From positions 80,005 to 144,004 of the forward strand of contig NZ_AFOY02000014.1 in assembly GCF_000217955.3 (NCBI RefSeq): a stretch of 64,000 nucleotides of DNA. Direction: 5' to 3'. The notes under the pieces are model-generated. The model had not been told where the DNA came from. It searched no databases and saw only the letters and a program-made list of their open reading frames with translations. The stretch comes from Pseudomonas fluorescens HK44. Its GTDB lineage: Bacteria; Pseudomonadota; Gammaproteobacteria; Pseudomonadales; Pseudomonadaceae. This document shows positions 17,754 to 27,563 of the stretch, piece after piece; positions within the stretch are counted from its first letter, which is position 1, and each line of letters starts with the position of its first letter. Made by a program: the position numbers and the translations under genes.

Positions 17754-18662
17754 ATGAGCTCTGTGGCGGTTTTCAGCAAAGCCTCACCGTTCGATGCACT
17801 GCAGCGCTGGCTCCCCAAACTGGTTTTGGCGCCGAGCATGCTGATCGTCCTGGTTGGCTTTTACGGTTACATCATCTGGACATTCGTTTTGTCCTTCACC
17901 AACTCCAGCTTCATGCCGAGCTACAAATGGGTCGGCCTGCAGCAATACGTCCGGTTGATGGAGAACGACCGCTGGTGGGTCGCGAGCAAGAACCTCGCGG
18001 TCTTCGGCGGTATGTTCATCGGTATCAGCCTGGTGCTCGGGGTGTTTCTGGCGGTGCTGCTCGATCAGCGCATTCGCAAGGAAGGCTTCATCCGCACCAT
18101 CTACCTGTACCCGATGGCGCTGTCGATGATCGTCACCGGTACTGCCTGGAAATGGCTGCTCAACCCAGGCCTGGGCCTGGACAAGATGCTGCGTGACTGG
18201 GGCTGGGAAGGCTTTCGGCTGGACTGGCTGGTGGATCAGGATCGCGTGGTTTACTGCCTGGTAATCGCCGCCGTCTGGCAAGCCTCCGGGTTTGTGATGG
18301 CGATGTTCCTGGCCGGCCTGCGCGGTGTCGATCAGTCGATCATCCGTGCCGCTCAAGTCGACGGTGCGAGCCTGCCGACCATCTATTTGAAGATCGTCCT
18401 GCCGAGCCTGCGTCCGGTGTTTTTCAGCGCCTTCATGATCCTCGCGCATATCGCGATCAAGAGCTTCGACCTGGTGGCGGCGATGACGGCGGGCGGTCCG
18501 GGTTACTCCTCCGACTTGCCGGCGATGTTCATGTATTCCTTCACCTTCAGCCGTGGCCAGATGGGCATCGGTTCGGCGAGCGCGATGATGATGCTCGGCG
18601 CGATCCTGGCGATTCTGGTGCCGTACCTGTACTCCGAATTGCGAGGCAAACGCCATGAGTAA
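17754..18662 (+). CDS. gtsB: glucose ABC transporter permease 1
   Basis: 302 residues from ATG 17754. An earlier in-frame ATG at 17688 adds a Cys/Gly-rich, non-membrane extension. Six membrane segments (for example LVLAPSMLIVLVGFYGYIIW and NLAVFGGMFIGISLVLGVFL) and the EAA loop AAQVDGASLPTIYLKIVLPS, which contacts the ATPase. MalF-like inner-membrane subunit. The stop overlaps gtsC by 8 bp. Confidence 0.94.
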   Translation: MSSVAVFSKASPFDALQRWLPKLVLAPSMLIVLVGFYGYIIWTFVLSFTNSSFMPSYKWVGLQQYVRLMENDRWWVASKNLAVFGGMFIGISLVLGVFLAVLLDQRIRKEGFIRTIYLYPMALSMIVTGTAWKWLLNPGLGLDKMLRDWGWEGFRLDWLVDQDRVVYCLVIAAVWQASGFVMAMFLAGLRGVDQSIIRAAQVDGASLPTIYLKIVLPSLRPVFFSAFMILAHIAIKSFDLVAAMTAGGPGYSSDLPAMFMYSFTFSRGQMGIGSASAMMMLGAILAILVPYLYSELRGKRHE

Positions 18663-19500
18663 TCAGCTTGGCAAACCTGCCATCAGCTTTAGCCGCATTG
18701 CGATCTACGCGACCTTGTTGCTGGCCGCTGCGGTGTACCTGATTCCGCTGGTGGTGATGCTGCTGACCAGCTTCAAGTCCCCGGAAGACATCCGCACCGG
18801 CAACCTCTTGAGCTGGCCGCAAGTGATTGACGGCATTGGCTGGATCAAGGCCTGGGATGTCGTGGGCGGCTACTTCTGGAACTCGGTGAAAATCACCGTC
18901 CCGGCAGTGCTGATCTCGACCTTCATCGGTGCAATGAACGGCTACGTGCTGTCGATGTGGCGCTTTCGTGGTTCGCAGTTGTTCTTCGGCCTGCTGTTGT
19001 TCGGTTGCTTCCTGCCGTTCCAGACCGTGCTGCTGCCAGCTTCGTTCACCGTCGGCAAACTCGGCCTGGCCAACACCACCACGGGCCTGGTGCTGGTGCA
19101 CATCGTCTACGGGCTGGCGTTCACCACACTGTTCTTCCGTAACTACTACGTGAGCATTCCGGATGCGCTGGTCAAGGCGGCGCGGCTGGATGGCGCGGGC
19201 TTCTTCACGATCTTCGGAAAGATCCTGCTGCCGATGTCGATCCCGATCGTGATGGTCTGCCTGATCTGGCAGTTCACTCAAATCTGGAATGACTTCCTGT
19301 TCGGCGTGGTCTTCGCCAGTGGCGATGCCCAACCAATCACCGTGGCCCTGAACAACCTGGTCAACACCAGCACCGGGGTCAAGGAATACAACGTTGATAT
19401 GGCGGCGGCGATGATCGCCGGGCTGCCGACACTGCTGGTCTACATATTCGCTGGCAAGTATTTCCTGCGTGGGCTGACGTCCGGCGCGGTCAAGGGGTAG
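18655..19500 (+). CDS. gtsC: glucose ABC transporter permease 2
   Basis: 281 residues, MalG-like inner-membrane permease with six membrane segments, beginning with IAIYATLLLAAAVYLIPLVV. The EAA loop is AARLDGAGFFTIFGKILLPM. The C-terminal GKYFLRGLTSGAVKG is the standard end of this family. It overlaps gtsB by 8 bp and is followed by gtsD after 3 bp, so the stoichiometry is probably set by coupled translation. Confidence 0.95.
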   Translation: MSNQLGKPAISFSRIAIYATLLLAAAVYLIPLVVMLLTSFKSPEDIRTGNLLSWPQVIDGIGWIKAWDVVGGYFWNSVKITVPAVLISTFIGAMNGYVLSMWRFRGSQLFFGLLLFGCFLPFQTVLLPASFTVGKLGLANTTTGLVLVHIVYGLAFTTLFFRNYYVSIPDALVKAARLDGAGFFTIFGKILLPMSIPIVMVCLIWQFTQIWNDFLFGVVFASGDAQPITVALNNLVNTSTGVKEYNVDMAAAMIAGLPTLLVYIFAGKYFLRGLTSGAVKG

Positions 19501-19503
19501 AAC

Positions 19504-20664
19504 ATGGCAACTCTCGAATTACGCAACGTCAACAAAACCTACGGCAGCGGCTTGCCGGACACCCTGAAGAACATCGAACTGAAGATCGATGACGGTGAGT
19601 TCCTGATCCTCGTCGGCCCGTCCGGTTGCGGCAAGTCGACCTTGATGAACTGCATCGCGGGCCTTGAAAACATCAGCGGCGGGGCGATTCTGGTGGACGA
19701 CGCTGACATCAGCGGCATGAGCCCCAAGGATCGCGACATCGCCATGGTGTTCCAGTCCTACGCGCTGTACCCGACCATGAGCGTGCGCGACAACATCGCG
19801 TTCGGCCTGAAGATCCGCAAAATGCCGGCCGCCGAAATCGACGAAGAAGTGGCGCGGGTGGCCAAGCTGCTGCAAATCGAACACCTGCTCAGCCGCAAGC
19901 CCGGCCAGCTCTCTGGTGGTCAGCAACAGCGGGTGGCCATGGGCCGTGCGCTGGCTCGGCGGCCGAAGATTTATCTGTTCGACGAACCGCTGTCCAACCT
20001 CGACGCCAAGCTGCGGGTCGAGATGCGCACCGAAATGAAACTGATGCACCAGCGCCTGAAAACCACAACGGTCTACGTGACTCACGACCAGATCGAAGCC
20101 ATGACCCTGGGCGACAAAGTGGCGGTGATGAAGGACGGGATCATTCAGCAGTTCGGCACGCCGAAGCAGATCTACAACGATCCGGCCAACCTGTTCGTCG
20201 CCAGCTTCATCGGCTCGCCACCGATGAACTTCATCCCGCTGCGTTTGCAACGCAAGGACGGTCGTCTGCTGGCGTTGCTCGACAGCGGCCAGGCGCGTTG
20301 CGAGTTGCCATTGGGCATGCAGGATGCCGGTCTTGAGGACCGCGAAGTGATCCTCGGCATGCGCCCGGAGCAGATCGTTCTGGCGAACGGCGAGGCCAAT
20401 GGTTTGCCGACCATTCGCGCCGAAGTCCAGGTTACCGAGCCGACCGGTCCCGATACGTTGGTGTTCGTCAATTTGAACGAAACCAAAGTCTGCTGCCGTC
20501 TGGCGCCGGACGTTGCGCCGGCTGTGGGCGAGACCCTGACCCTGCAATTCGATCCATCGAAAGTGCTGCTGTTCGATGCCAAAACTGGCGAGCGTCTGGG
20601 GACGGCCGGTCAAGCGAAAACCGGGACTCACAGCGACAACGTCGCTCAATTCAAAGGGCGCTGA
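19504..20664 (+). CDS. gtsD: glucose ABC transporter ATP-binding protein
   Basis: 386 residues, MalK/UgpC type. Walker A is GPSGCGKST, Q-loop VFQSYALYPTM, signature LSGGQQQRVAMGRAL, Walker B IYLFDEPLSNLDA and H-loop YVTHDQIEAM. A C-terminal TOBE regulatory domain (about 240-370, VILGMRPEQIVL) is present. It energises GtsBC at the inner membrane. Last gene of the transporter proper; 105 bp separate it from oprB. Confidence 0.95.
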   Translation: MATLELRNVNKTYGSGLPDTLKNIELKIDDGEFLILVGPSGCGKSTLMNCIAGLENISGGAILVDDADISGMSPKDRDIAMVFQSYALYPTMSVRDNIAFGLKIRKMPAAEIDEEVARVAKLLQIEHLLSRKPGQLSGGQQQRVAMGRALARRPKIYLFDEPLSNLDAKLRVEMRTEMKLMHQRLKTTTVYVTHDQIEAMTLGDKVAVMKDGIIQQFGTPKQIYNDPANLFVASFIGSPPMNFIPLRLQRKDGRLLALLDSGQARCELPLGMQDAGLEDREVILGMRPEQIVLANGEANGLPTIRAEVQVTEPTGPDTLVFVNLNETKVCCRLAPDVAPAVGETLTLQFDPSKVLLFDAKTGERLGTAGQAKTGTHSDNVAQFKGR

Positions 20665-20685
20665 AGATCAGGTTGTGGGGGATTC

Positions 20686-20709
20686 GCGGCGGATGGGGAC
20701 ATCCGTCGC
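20686..20709 (+). other. hairpin in the gtsD-oprB gap
   Basis: GCGGCGGATG and CATCCGTCGC pair at 9 of 10 positions around a 4-base loop, with no T-tract. It may stabilise the gtsABCD mRNA 3' end or attenuate transcription into oprB. Confidence 0.35.
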
Positions 20710-20742
20710 AACCGCTGTAAACCGCGTTAGATAAAAACAGTT

Positions 20743-20753
20743 AATAACAATAA
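20743..20753 (+). promoter_or_regulatory. Hfq/Crc CA motif, oprB
   Basis: AATAACAATAA holds two overlapping AANAANAA matches, about 17-27 bases before the oprB ATG. Confidence 0.5.
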
Positions 20754-20769
20754 AGACGAGGATGTAGGG

Positions 20770-22116
20770 ATGAAGAAGAAGAACAACGCTCAGCTTATCT
20801 GCCAATTGTCAGCTGTTGCGGTGATGATCATGGCCGGTAACGCACACGCGGCTGACGCGTTCAGCGCCGACTCCAAGTGGATGACGGGTGACTGGGGTGG
20901 CGAGCGAACCAAGCTGATCGAGCAAGGGATCGACATCAAGGCCGATTACGTCGGTGAAGTGGGCGCCAACCTCCACGGCGGCTACAACCACGACAAGACT
21001 GCGCGTTACGCCGACCAGTTTGGCCTGGGCGTGGCGCTGGACCTGCAAAAGCTGTGGGGCTGGGACAACACCCAGGCCAAGATCCAGCTCACCAATCGTA
21101 ACGGTCAGAACATCTCCAATGACCGTGTCGGCGACCCGCGTGCCGGCACCTTGAGTTCCTCCCAGGAAGTCTATGGCCGTGGCCATATGGTCCGTCTGAC
21201 TCAATTGTGGGTCCAGCACCAGTTCCTCGACAATAAACTGGACGTCAAAGCCGGTTACTTCGGCGAAGGCGAAGACTTCAACACCTTCCCTTGCGAGTTC
21301 CAGAACCTGGCGTTCTGCGGCTCCCAAGCGGGTAACTGGGCGACTGGTATCTGGTTCAACTGGCCAGTCATGCAGGCGGCGGTTCGCGTGAAGTACAACA
21401 TCACGCCTGAGTTCTATGCGCAGATCGGCGCGTACAACCAGAACCCATCGCAACTGGAGCACGGTAACGGCTTCAAGCTCAGCGGCAGTGGTACCAAGGG
21501 CACCGTCTTGCCGGTCGAACTGGTCTGGTCGCCGAAGGTCAACAACCTGCCGGGCGAATACCGTGTCGGTTACTACAAGAGCACTGCCGACGCCAATGAC
21601 GTCCGTAAAGACGACAATGGCAATGATGCGGCGACCACAGGCAACGCCTTCCGCAGCCACGACAGCAAGCACGGCTACTGGTTTGTGGCGCAGCAACAAC
21701 TCACCAGCCACAACGGTGATGCTTCTCGCGGTCTGAACGTCGCGGCCAACGCCACTTTCCACGACAAGGACACCAACGTCGTCGACAACTACCAGTCGCT
21801 GATGTTTGTGTACAAGGGTCCATTCGACGCACGTCCAAAAGATGACGTCGGGATCGGTTTTGCCCGTATCCATGTCAACGATGACGTGAAGAAAAACGCC
21901 GAGTTGGTCAACGCCGCCAATGGTGTCAGCGACTACGACAATCCGCTGTTCTCGCCACTGCGTTCCACCGAGTACAACTACGAGATCAACTACGGTTTCC
22001 ACGTTACCAACTGGCTGACTGTGCGTCCTAACCTGCAATACATCACTCACCCGGGCGGTGTTGATCAAGTCGACAACGCGCTGGTGGCCGGTTTGAAAAT
22101 TCAGTCGGTGTTCTAA
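20770..22116 (+). CDS. oprB: carbohydrate-selective outer-membrane porin OprB
   Basis: 448 residues. Signal peptide about residues 1-27 (VMIMAGNAHAADAF). The mature part starts FSADSKWMTGDWGGERTKLIEQGI, the standard OprB opening (part: WMTGDWGGERT). The C terminus LVAGLKIQSVF ends in Phe, as needed for outer-membrane insertion. A Cys pair in FPCEFQNLAFCGSQAG probably forms a disulfide in a loop. It imports glucose and related sugars to GtsA. A rho-independent terminator follows. Confidence 0.96.
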   Translation: MKKKNNAQLICQLSAVAVMIMAGNAHAADAFSADSKWMTGDWGGERTKLIEQGIDIKADYVGEVGANLHGGYNHDKTARYADQFGLGVALDLQKLWGWDNTQAKIQLTNRNGQNISNDRVGDPRAGTLSSSQEVYGRGHMVRLTQLWVQHQFLDNKLDVKAGYFGEGEDFNTFPCEFQNLAFCGSQAGNWATGIWFNWPVMQAAVRVKYNITPEFYAQIGAYNQNPSQLEHGNGFKLSGSGTKGTVLPVELVWSPKVNNLPGEYRVGYYKSTADANDVRKDDNGNDAATTGNAFRSHDSKHGYWFVAQQQLTSHNGDASRGLNVAANATFHDKDTNVVDNYQSLMFVYKGPFDARPKDDVGIGFARIHVNDDVKKNAELVNAANGVSDYDNPLFSPLRSTEYNYEINYGFHVTNWLTVRPNLQYITHPGGVDQVDNALVAGLKIQSVF

Positions 22117-22154
22117 CGCTGTTGCGATAAGCTCCTCTCCATGTGCGCATTTTT

Positions 22155-22184
22155 GCGGACGGCCAAGGCTGTCCGCTTTTTTTT
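22155..22184 (+). terminator. rho-independent terminator after oprB
   Basis: GCGGAC and GTCCGC pair around an imperfect inner stem, followed by eight T residues, 39 bp after the oprB stop. Confidence 0.85.
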
Positions 22185-22209
22185 GGGGGTGGTGCACACG
22201 ACTGTTTTC

Positions 22210-22358
22210 TGTGGCGAGGGAGCTTGCTCCCGCCGGTCGGTCCGCGCTCGGGCGCAGCAGTCGTAAATCCGGTAAATGTGGTTTAGCTGAAGCAGCGCGA
22301 TGACTGGTTTTGGGGCCGCTTCGCAGCCCAGCGGGAGCAAGCTCCCTCGCCACAAAAG
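22210..22358. repeat. REPIN, type B
   Basis: Inverted pair with cores GTGGCGAGGGAGCTTGCTCC and its complement, between the oprB terminator and the mutarotase gene. Confidence 0.85.
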
Positions 22359-22411
22359 CGCTGTTGTCACAATGGTGATGAGTACATCCATGATTTTCGG
22401 GACCGCGGCAC

Positions 22412-23266
22412 ATGCTTGAGCATCCGCTACAACGCTTCTTCAAATCCCTGCGCGAGCGCCCGGTGTTTGCCTGGGAGCGTTATCAGCAGCGCGAGGTGCT
22501 GGTGATCGACCATCCGCTGTGTCAGGCGGTGTTCAGTCGTCAGGGTGCGCAGTTGCTGCATTTTCAGCCCACAGGCCAGAAGCCCTGGCTCTGGTGCGCG
22601 GCGAAGTGGCCGCAGGTCGGGGCGATTCGCGGTGGTGTGCCGGTGTGCTGGCCGTGGTATGGCCGTCATCCAAGCGAAAATGCCTGGCCCTCCCATGGTT
22701 GGGCGCGGCTGATCGACTGGAAACTGATCGACAGCAGCACCGATGACGACGGCGTGCACCTGCATTGGCAATTGCAGCTGTGTGACTGGCAGGTGGACCT
22801 GTACGCGCACTTGGGTGAGCGCATGGATTTGCGCCTGAGCACCGAGCATCAGGACAGTCTGCCGTGCCAGCTGAGCCATGCGTTGCACGCCTATTGGCGT
22901 ATTGGCGACGTTGCTGAGATAGCGCTGTCTGGGCTCGATGGTGCGCAAGGCTATGACCAGCTCAAGCGCGAATTCTGCGAGCAAAAAGGCGAGTTGCGGG
23001 TAGAAGGTGGCTGTCAGCGGGTGTTCCAGCACGAGGGCGAGTTACAGCTCAAGGACCATGCCTGGCAGCGCCAGTTGTGCATCGATACCGGCGACAGCGC
23101 TGACACCGTGGTCTGGCATCCCGGGTCACGGCCGCTGCTGGGAGTGAGCTGGAATGAGGTTTCGGAGTTTGTCTGCGTAGAGGCAGCCTGCGGAGGCACC
23201 GATAGCCTGAGGCTGGCACCGGGGGAGCGGGCGCATTTGAGTTTGCAGGCGCGGATGGGAGGGTAG
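22412..23266 (+). CDS. D-hexose-6-phosphate mutarotase (YeaD type)
   Basis: 284 residues, aldose-1-epimerase superfamily, YeaD branch. Seen: GAQLLHFQPTGQKPWLWCA, GGVPVCWPWYGRH (YeaD-like GGxPxCWPWFG), HGWARLIDW, HALHAYWRIGD (His for catalysis) and the late VCVEAA with Glu as the probable general base. It would interconvert the alpha and beta forms of glucose-6-P, matching the substrate form used by Zwf. It lies between oprB and hexR, and its own REPINs on both sides suggest an independent transcript. Confidence 0.88.
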   Translation: MLEHPLQRFFKSLRERPVFAWERYQQREVLVIDHPLCQAVFSRQGAQLLHFQPTGQKPWLWCAAKWPQVGAIRGGVPVCWPWYGRHPSENAWPSHGWARLIDWKLIDSSTDDDGVHLHWQLQLCDWQVDLYAHLGERMDLRLSTEHQDSLPCQLSHALHAYWRIGDVAEIALSGLDGAQGYDQLKREFCEQKGELRVEGGCQRVFQHEGELQLKDHAWQRQLCIDTGDSADTVVWHPGSRPLLGVSWNEVSEFVCVEAACGGTDSLRLAPGERAHLSLQARMGG

Positions 23267-23283
23267 AGGTGGCACACAAACCC

Positions 23284-23430
23284 TGTGGCGAGGGGGCTTG
23301 TCGGAACGCCGCACCGCCCCGTTCGGCTGCGCAGCAGTCGTAAACCGGTAGATACGGTTTACCTGAACTACCGAGTTGGCTGGTTTTGGGGCTGCTTTGC
23401 AGCCCAACGGGGGCAAGCCCCCTCGCCACA
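23284..23430. repeat. REPIN, type B variant
   Basis: Inverted pair with GTGGCGAGGGGGCTTG and CAAGCCCCCTCGCCAC, a G-rich variant of the type B core, between the convergent mutarotase and hexR genes. Confidence 0.8.
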
Positions 23431-23455
23431 AGTGGGCACTCGGCTTGGACAGACG

Positions 23456-24325
23456 TCAGCTGAACTCATCCCCGATCGGATACCGGCTGGCGTTGAGGCT
23501 TTCCTTGATCTTGCGCAGGTGCGGCTGGAAGTCGACGCCGCGGCGCAGGGTCATGCCGGTAGCGAGTACGTCGAGCACTGTCAGCTGGATGATTCGCGAC
23601 GTCATCGGCATGTAGATGTCGGTGTCTTCCGGCAGCGGGATGTTCAGGCTCAAGGTGCTGGCCTTGGCCAGTGGCGAACCCTCGGCCGTCAGACCCAGCA
23701 CCGAGGCACCGTTCTCGCGGGCGATGCGCGCCACCTCAACCAGTTCGCGGGTGCGCCCGGTGTAGGAGATGATCACGAACAGTTCGCCCGTGTGGGCCAC
23801 CGACGCAATCATCCGCTGCATCAGCACGTCGGCGTGGGCGGTGACCGCCAGGTTGAAGCGGAAGAACTTGTGCTGCGCATCCAGCGCTACCGGGGCTGAC
23901 GCGCCGAGGCCGAAGAAGTGGATCTGCCGGGCCTGGATCAGCAAATCCACGGCGCGGCTGATCAGATTCGGGTCCAGTGCCTGACAGGCGCTGTCCAGCG
24001 ATGCGATGGCGCTGCCAAAGATTTTCTGGGTGTAAGCTTCAGGATTGTCGTCGGCTTCCACTGCGCGGCTGACATACGCCGCGCCGCTGGCCAGGCTTTG
24101 GGCCAGTTGCAGTTTGAGCTCCGGGTAGCCGCTGACGCCGAACGAACGGCAGAAACGGTTGACCGTCGGCTCGCTGACCGAGGCGGCCTGGGCGAGGGCG
24201 GCAATACTGAAGCGAGTGGCCTGCTGCGGGTTGAGCAGGATCACTTCGGCGACCTTGCGTTCGGCCTTGTTCAGGTCTGCAAGGCGATTCTGGATTTGTT
24301 CCAGTAAATTTCGCACGCGGTCCAT
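23456..24325 (-). CDS. hexR: HexR, RpiR-family repressor of glucose metabolism
   Basis: 289 residues. N-terminal RpiR helix-turn-helix ([20 protein letters not shown], about 40-60) and C-terminal SIS sugar-phosphate domain ([21 protein letters not shown], quoted in part: [29 protein letters not shown]). In P. putida HexR represses zwf, edd and gap operons and is released by KDPG. It diverges from zwf across a 197-bp region holding a long palindrome, so it probably represses zwf and itself. Candidate operators also lie at gap/edd. Confidence 0.96.
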   Translation of the reverse strand: MDRVRNLLEQIQNRLADLNKAERKVAEVILLNPQQATRFSIAALAQAASVSEPTVNRFCRSFGVSGYPELKLQLAQSLASGAAYVSRAVEADDNPEAYTQKIFGSAIASLDSACQALDPNLISRAVDLLIQARQIHFFGLGASAPVALDAQHKFFRFNLAVTAHADVLMQRMIASVAHTGELFVIISYTGRTRELVEVARIARENGASVLGLTAEGSPLAKASTLSLNIPLPEDTDIYMPMTSRIIQLTVLDVLATGMTLRRGVDFQPHLRKIKESLNASRYPIGDEFS

Positions 24326-24431
24326 TTATGTTCCTTAGGTCGGCTATGCAGATAGGGCCTGTGAAGCGGCCCATAATGGTGGCCTATCCTACTGATGGCC
24401 CCGACCGACCACCACTCGGAATCTGTATTTT

Positions 24432-24464
24432 GGAAAAATGTTGTGGTTATTACTACATTTTTCC
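24432..24464. promoter_or_regulatory. extended palindromic HexR-type operator between hexR and zwf
   Basis: GGAAAAATGT and ACATTTTTCC pair perfectly around a 13-base centre that keeps a TTGT-N7-ACTA core (24441-24455). Counting the inner GT/AC, 12 of 13 arm positions match. A possible zwf -35 (TTGAGC, 24465) begins right after it. Confidence 0.65.
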
Positions 24465-24509
24465 TTGAGCGATGCCTTAAAAAAAGGTATTTGTAGCTTA
24501 ACTTGATAA

Positions 24510-24517
24510 AAGAACAA
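24510..24517 (+). promoter_or_regulatory. Hfq/Crc CA motif, zwf
   Basis: AAGAACAA, six bases before the zwf ATG (24523). No clear Shine-Dalgarno is visible, so a bound Hfq/Crc complex would cover the start. Confidence 0.45.
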
Positions 24518-24522
24518 ACATC

Positions 24523-25992
24523 ATGCCTTCGATTACGGTTGAACCGTGCACCTTTGCCTTGTTCGGCGCCTTGGGCGATCTGGCCCTGCGCAAGCTGTTT
24601 CCTGCCTTGTACCAACTCGATGGCGCTGGCCTGCTGCACGAGGACACGCGCATTATCGCACTGGCCCGTGAGCCGGGCAGCGAGCAAGAGCATCTGGCCT
24701 TTATTGCCAGTGAACTGCGCCATTACGTTGATGCCAAGGAACTCGACGAAGCCGTGGTCGAGCGCTTCCTGGCACGCCTGACGTACCTGCATGTCGACTT
24801 CCTCAAGTCTGACGACTACGTCGCCCTGGCCGAGCTGGCCGGTTCGGCGCAGCGGATGATTGCCTACTTCGCGACGCCCGCTGCGGTGTACGGCGCGATT
24901 TGCGAGAACCTGGCGAAGGTCGGCCTGAGCGAAAACACCCGTGTGGTGCTGGAAAAGCCGATCGGTTCGGACCTCGAATCGTCGCGCAAGGTCAACGACG
25001 CCGTGGCGCGGTACTTCCCGGAAAACCGCACGTACCGCATCGACCACTACCTGGGCAAAGAGACGGTCCAGAACCTGATCGCCCTGCGTTTCGCCAACAG
25101 CCTGTTCGAAACCCAGTGGAACCAGAACTACATTTCCCATGTGGAAATCACCGTCGCCGAGAAGGTCGGGATCGAGGGCCGTTGGGGCTACTTCGACAAG
25201 GCCGGTCAACTGCGCGACATGATTCAGAACCACCTGTTGCAGTTGCTGTGCCTGATCGCCATGGACCCGCCAGCGGATCTTTCGGCCGACAGCATCCGTG
25301 ACGAGAAAGTCAAAGTGCTCAAGGCGCTGGCGCCGATCAGTCCGGAAGGCCTGACCACCCAGGTGGTGCGCGGCCAGTACATCGCCGGTCACAGCGAAGG
25401 CAAGTCGGTGCCGGGTTACCTGGAGGAGGAGAACTCCAACACCCAGAGCGACACCGAAACCTTCGTCGCCCTGCGTGCCGACATCCGCAACTGGCGTTGG
25501 GCGGGCGTGCCGTTTTACCTGCGTACCGGTAAACGCATGCCGCAGAAACTGTCGCAGATCGTCATCCACTTCAAGGAACCGTCTCACTACATCTTCGCTC
25601 CCGAGCAGCGCTTGCAGATCAGCAACAAGCTGATTATCCGCCTGCAACCGGATGAAGGTATTTCCTTGCGTGTGATGACCAAAGAACAAGGCCTGGACAA
25701 GGGCATGCAGCTGCGCAGCGGTCCGTTGCAGCTGAATTTTTCCGATACCTATCGCAGCGCGCGGATCCCCGATGCCTACGAGCGGTTGTTGCTGGAAGTG
25801 ATGCGCGGCAATCAGAACCTGTTTGTCCGTAAAGATGAAATCGAAGCCGCGTGGAAGTGGTGTGACCAGCTGATCGCCGGGTGGAAGAAGTCCGGTGATG
25901 CGCCCAAGCCGTATGCGGCGGGCTCCTGGGGACCGATGAGTTCCATTGCACTGATCACGCGGGACGGGAGGTCGTGGTATGGCGATATCTGA
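24523..25992 (+). CDS. zwf: glucose-6-phosphate 1-dehydrogenase
   Basis: Oxidises glucose-6-P to 6-phosphogluconolactone, making NAD(P)H. 489 residues. The nucleotide motif is [19 protein letters not shown] (usual GASGDL, here GALGDL), and the active site is [15 protein letters not shown]. The C-terminal substrate domain has [14 protein letters not shown]. First gene of zwf-pgl-eda; pgl starts inside its end (14-bp overlap). Controlled by HexR. Confidence 0.97.
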   Translation: MPSITVEPCTFALFGALGDLALRKLFPALYQLDGAGLLHEDTRIIALAREPGSEQEHLAFIASELRHYVDAKELDEAVVERFLARLTYLHVDFLKSDDYVALAELAGSAQRMIAYFATPAAVYGAICENLAKVGLSENTRVVLEKPIGSDLESSRKVNDAVARYFPENRTYRIDHYLGKETVQNLIALRFANSLFETQWNQNYISHVEITVAEKVGIEGRWGYFDKAGQLRDMIQNHLLQLLCLIAMDPPADLSADSIRDEKVKVLKALAPISPEGLTTQVVRGQYIAGHSEGKSVPGYLEEENSNTQSDTETFVALRADIRNWRWAGVPFYLRTGKRMPQKLSQIVIHFKEPSHYIFAPEQRLQISNKLIIRLQPDEGISLRVMTKEQGLDKGMQLRSGPLQLNFSDTYRSARIPDAYERLLLEVMRGNQNLFVRKDEIEAAWKWCDQLIAGWKKSGDAPKPYAAGSWGPMSSIALITRDGRSWYGDI

Positions 25993-26692
25993 ATTCAAAC
26001 TGCCTCAGGGCGTCCACGCTCATGAGTTTCGCAGCCCGGTGTTGCTGGCCGAAGGCCTGGCACTGACCGTGGCCAAGCACCTCAGCGACGCTATCGATGC
26101 CCGAGGCACCGCAACGCTGGTAGTGTCCGGCGGACGCAGCCCGGTGGCGTTTTTCCAGCATCTGGCCAAACAGGCACTGGACTGGTCCAAGGTTGTGGTG
26201 ACCCTGGCCGACGAGCGCTGGGTGCCGGTGGAACACGCCGACAGCAATGCCGGTCTGCTCAAGCGCTACCTGTTGCAAGGCCCGGCGGCCAAGGCGAAGT
26301 TTCTCAGCCTCTACAGCGCCACTGCCAGCCTTGAACAAGCTGCCGAACAGGCTGACCGCTTGCTCGCCGAGTTGCCGGCAATCGACGCGCTGGTGCTGGG
26401 GATGGGCGATGACGGTCACACCGCGTCGCTGTTTCCCAACAGTCCGAACCTGGCCGAAGCCTTGCAGCCCGACGGCACGCGCCGTTGCTGGCCGATGCTG
26501 GCGCCGACCGTGCCACATCAGCGCCTGACCATGAGTCGAGCGCTGCTGGCCTCGGCACGGTTCACCGTGCTATCGATTTGCGGTCAGTCCAAGCTGACCA
26601 CCCTGGGTGCCGCACTGGCCGGTGACGATGTCGCCGCAATGCCGATTCGCGCGTTTCTGCAACCCACGTTAGAGATTTACTGGTGCCCATGA
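25979..26692 (+). CDS. pgl: 6-phosphogluconolactonase
   Basis: Hydrolyses 6-phosphogluconolactone to 6-phosphogluconate. 237 residues, DevB/Pgl family: [26 protein letters not shown] and [13 protein letters not shown] (catalytic His in DGHTAS), and a late RLTMSRALL. It overlaps zwf by 14 bp, indicating coupled translation, and runs up to eda. Confidence 0.95.
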   Translation: MAISEFKLPQGVHAHEFRSPVLLAEGLALTVAKHLSDAIDARGTATLVVSGGRSPVAFFQHLAKQALDWSKVVVTLADERWVPVEHADSNAGLLKRYLLQGPAAKAKFLSLYSATASLEQAAEQADRLLAELPAIDALVLGMGDDGHTASLFPNSPNLAEALQPDGTRRCWPMLAPTVPHQRLTMSRALLASARFTVLSICGQSKLTTLGAALAGDDVAAMPIRAFLQPTLEIYWCP

Positions 26693-26709
26693 ACCAAGGA
26701 TCAGCCGCT

Positions 26710-27375
26710 ATGACAAACACTCAACCGACCGTTTCCATGGCGGACAAAGTTGCCCTGATCGACAGCCTCTGCGTCAAGGCGCGGATTCTGCCGGTGATCA
26801 CCATTGCCCGCGAGCAAGACATTCTGCCACTGGCCGATGCCCTGGCCGCGGGTGGGTTGACGGCCCTGGAAGTGACCCTGCGTTCGCAGTTCGGCCTCAA
26901 GGCCATCCAGGTTCTGCGTGAGCAGCGTCCGGAGCTGGTCACCGGTGCCGGCACCGTGCTCGATCGCAACATGCTGGCCGCCGCTGAAGCCGCCGGTTCG
27001 CAGTTCATCGTGACCCCGGGTATTACCCGCGACCTGCTGGAAGCCAGCGTCGCCAGCCCGATTCCGCTGTTGCCGGGCATCAGCAACGCCTCCGGGATCA
27101 TGGAGGGCTACGCCCTGGGCTATCGCCGCTTCAAGTTGTTCCCGGCGGAAGTCAGCGGTGGCGTCGCGGCGATCAAGGCCCTTGGCGGCCCGTTCGGCGA
27201 AGTGCGTTTCTGCCCGACGGGTGGTGTTGGCCCCGCCAACATCAAGAGTTACATGGCGCTGAAAAACGTGATGTGCGTTGGCGGTAGCTGGATGCTTGAT
27301 CCAGAGTGGATCAAGAACGGTGACTGGGCACGTATCCAGGAGTGCACCGCCGAAGCGTTGGCTCTGCTGGACTGA
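26710..27375 (+). CDS. eda: KDPG aldolase (2-keto-3-deoxy-6-phosphogluconate / KHG aldolase)
   Basis: Splits KDPG to pyruvate and glyceraldehyde-3-P, ending the ED pathway. 221 residues from ATG 26710 (AAGGA at 26696 fits). GTG 26683 and ATG 26689 are in-frame alternatives overlapping pgl. Motifs: general base Glu in ALEVTLRS, VTGAGTVLD, TPGITRDLLEA, and Schiff-base Lys in RRFKLFPAEVSGG. A strong terminator follows. Confidence 0.96.
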   Translation: MTNTQPTVSMADKVALIDSLCVKARILPVITIAREQDILPLADALAAGGLTALEVTLRSQFGLKAIQVLREQRPELVTGAGTVLDRNMLAAAEAAGSQFIVTPGITRDLLEASVASPIPLLPGISNASGIMEGYALGYRRFKLFPAEVSGGVAAIKALGGPFGEVRFCPTGGVGPANIKSYMALKNVMCVGGSWMLDPEWIKNGDWARIQECTAEALALLD

Positions 27376-27431
27376 TGGGTTTAGCGACAGTTTTTTACGC
27401 AGAATCGTTGTAGTTGTGTTCTACGGCTTTA

Positions 27432-27462
27432 CGGCGCACTTGGTCAGTGCGCCGTTTTTTTT
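27432..27462 (+). terminator. rho-independent terminator after eda
   Basis: A perfect 9-bp stem (CGGCGCACT / AGTGCGCCG), 5-base loop and eight T residues, 57 bp past the stop. Confidence 0.92.
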
Positions 27463-27563
27463 GCCTGTAGAAAAGTGGCTGCCCTTCAGAAGCATACATA
27501 GTTACCGCAACCCACCCCGGAGATCTCTCTATCCTTCGAGCAACTTATGGAGGAAAGCGACTC

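Noticed and set aside
20809..22443. A 544-codon open frame antisense to oprB
   Set aside because: Opposes a complete OprB porin with signal peptide and terminal Phe; it runs through the terminator and a REPIN.
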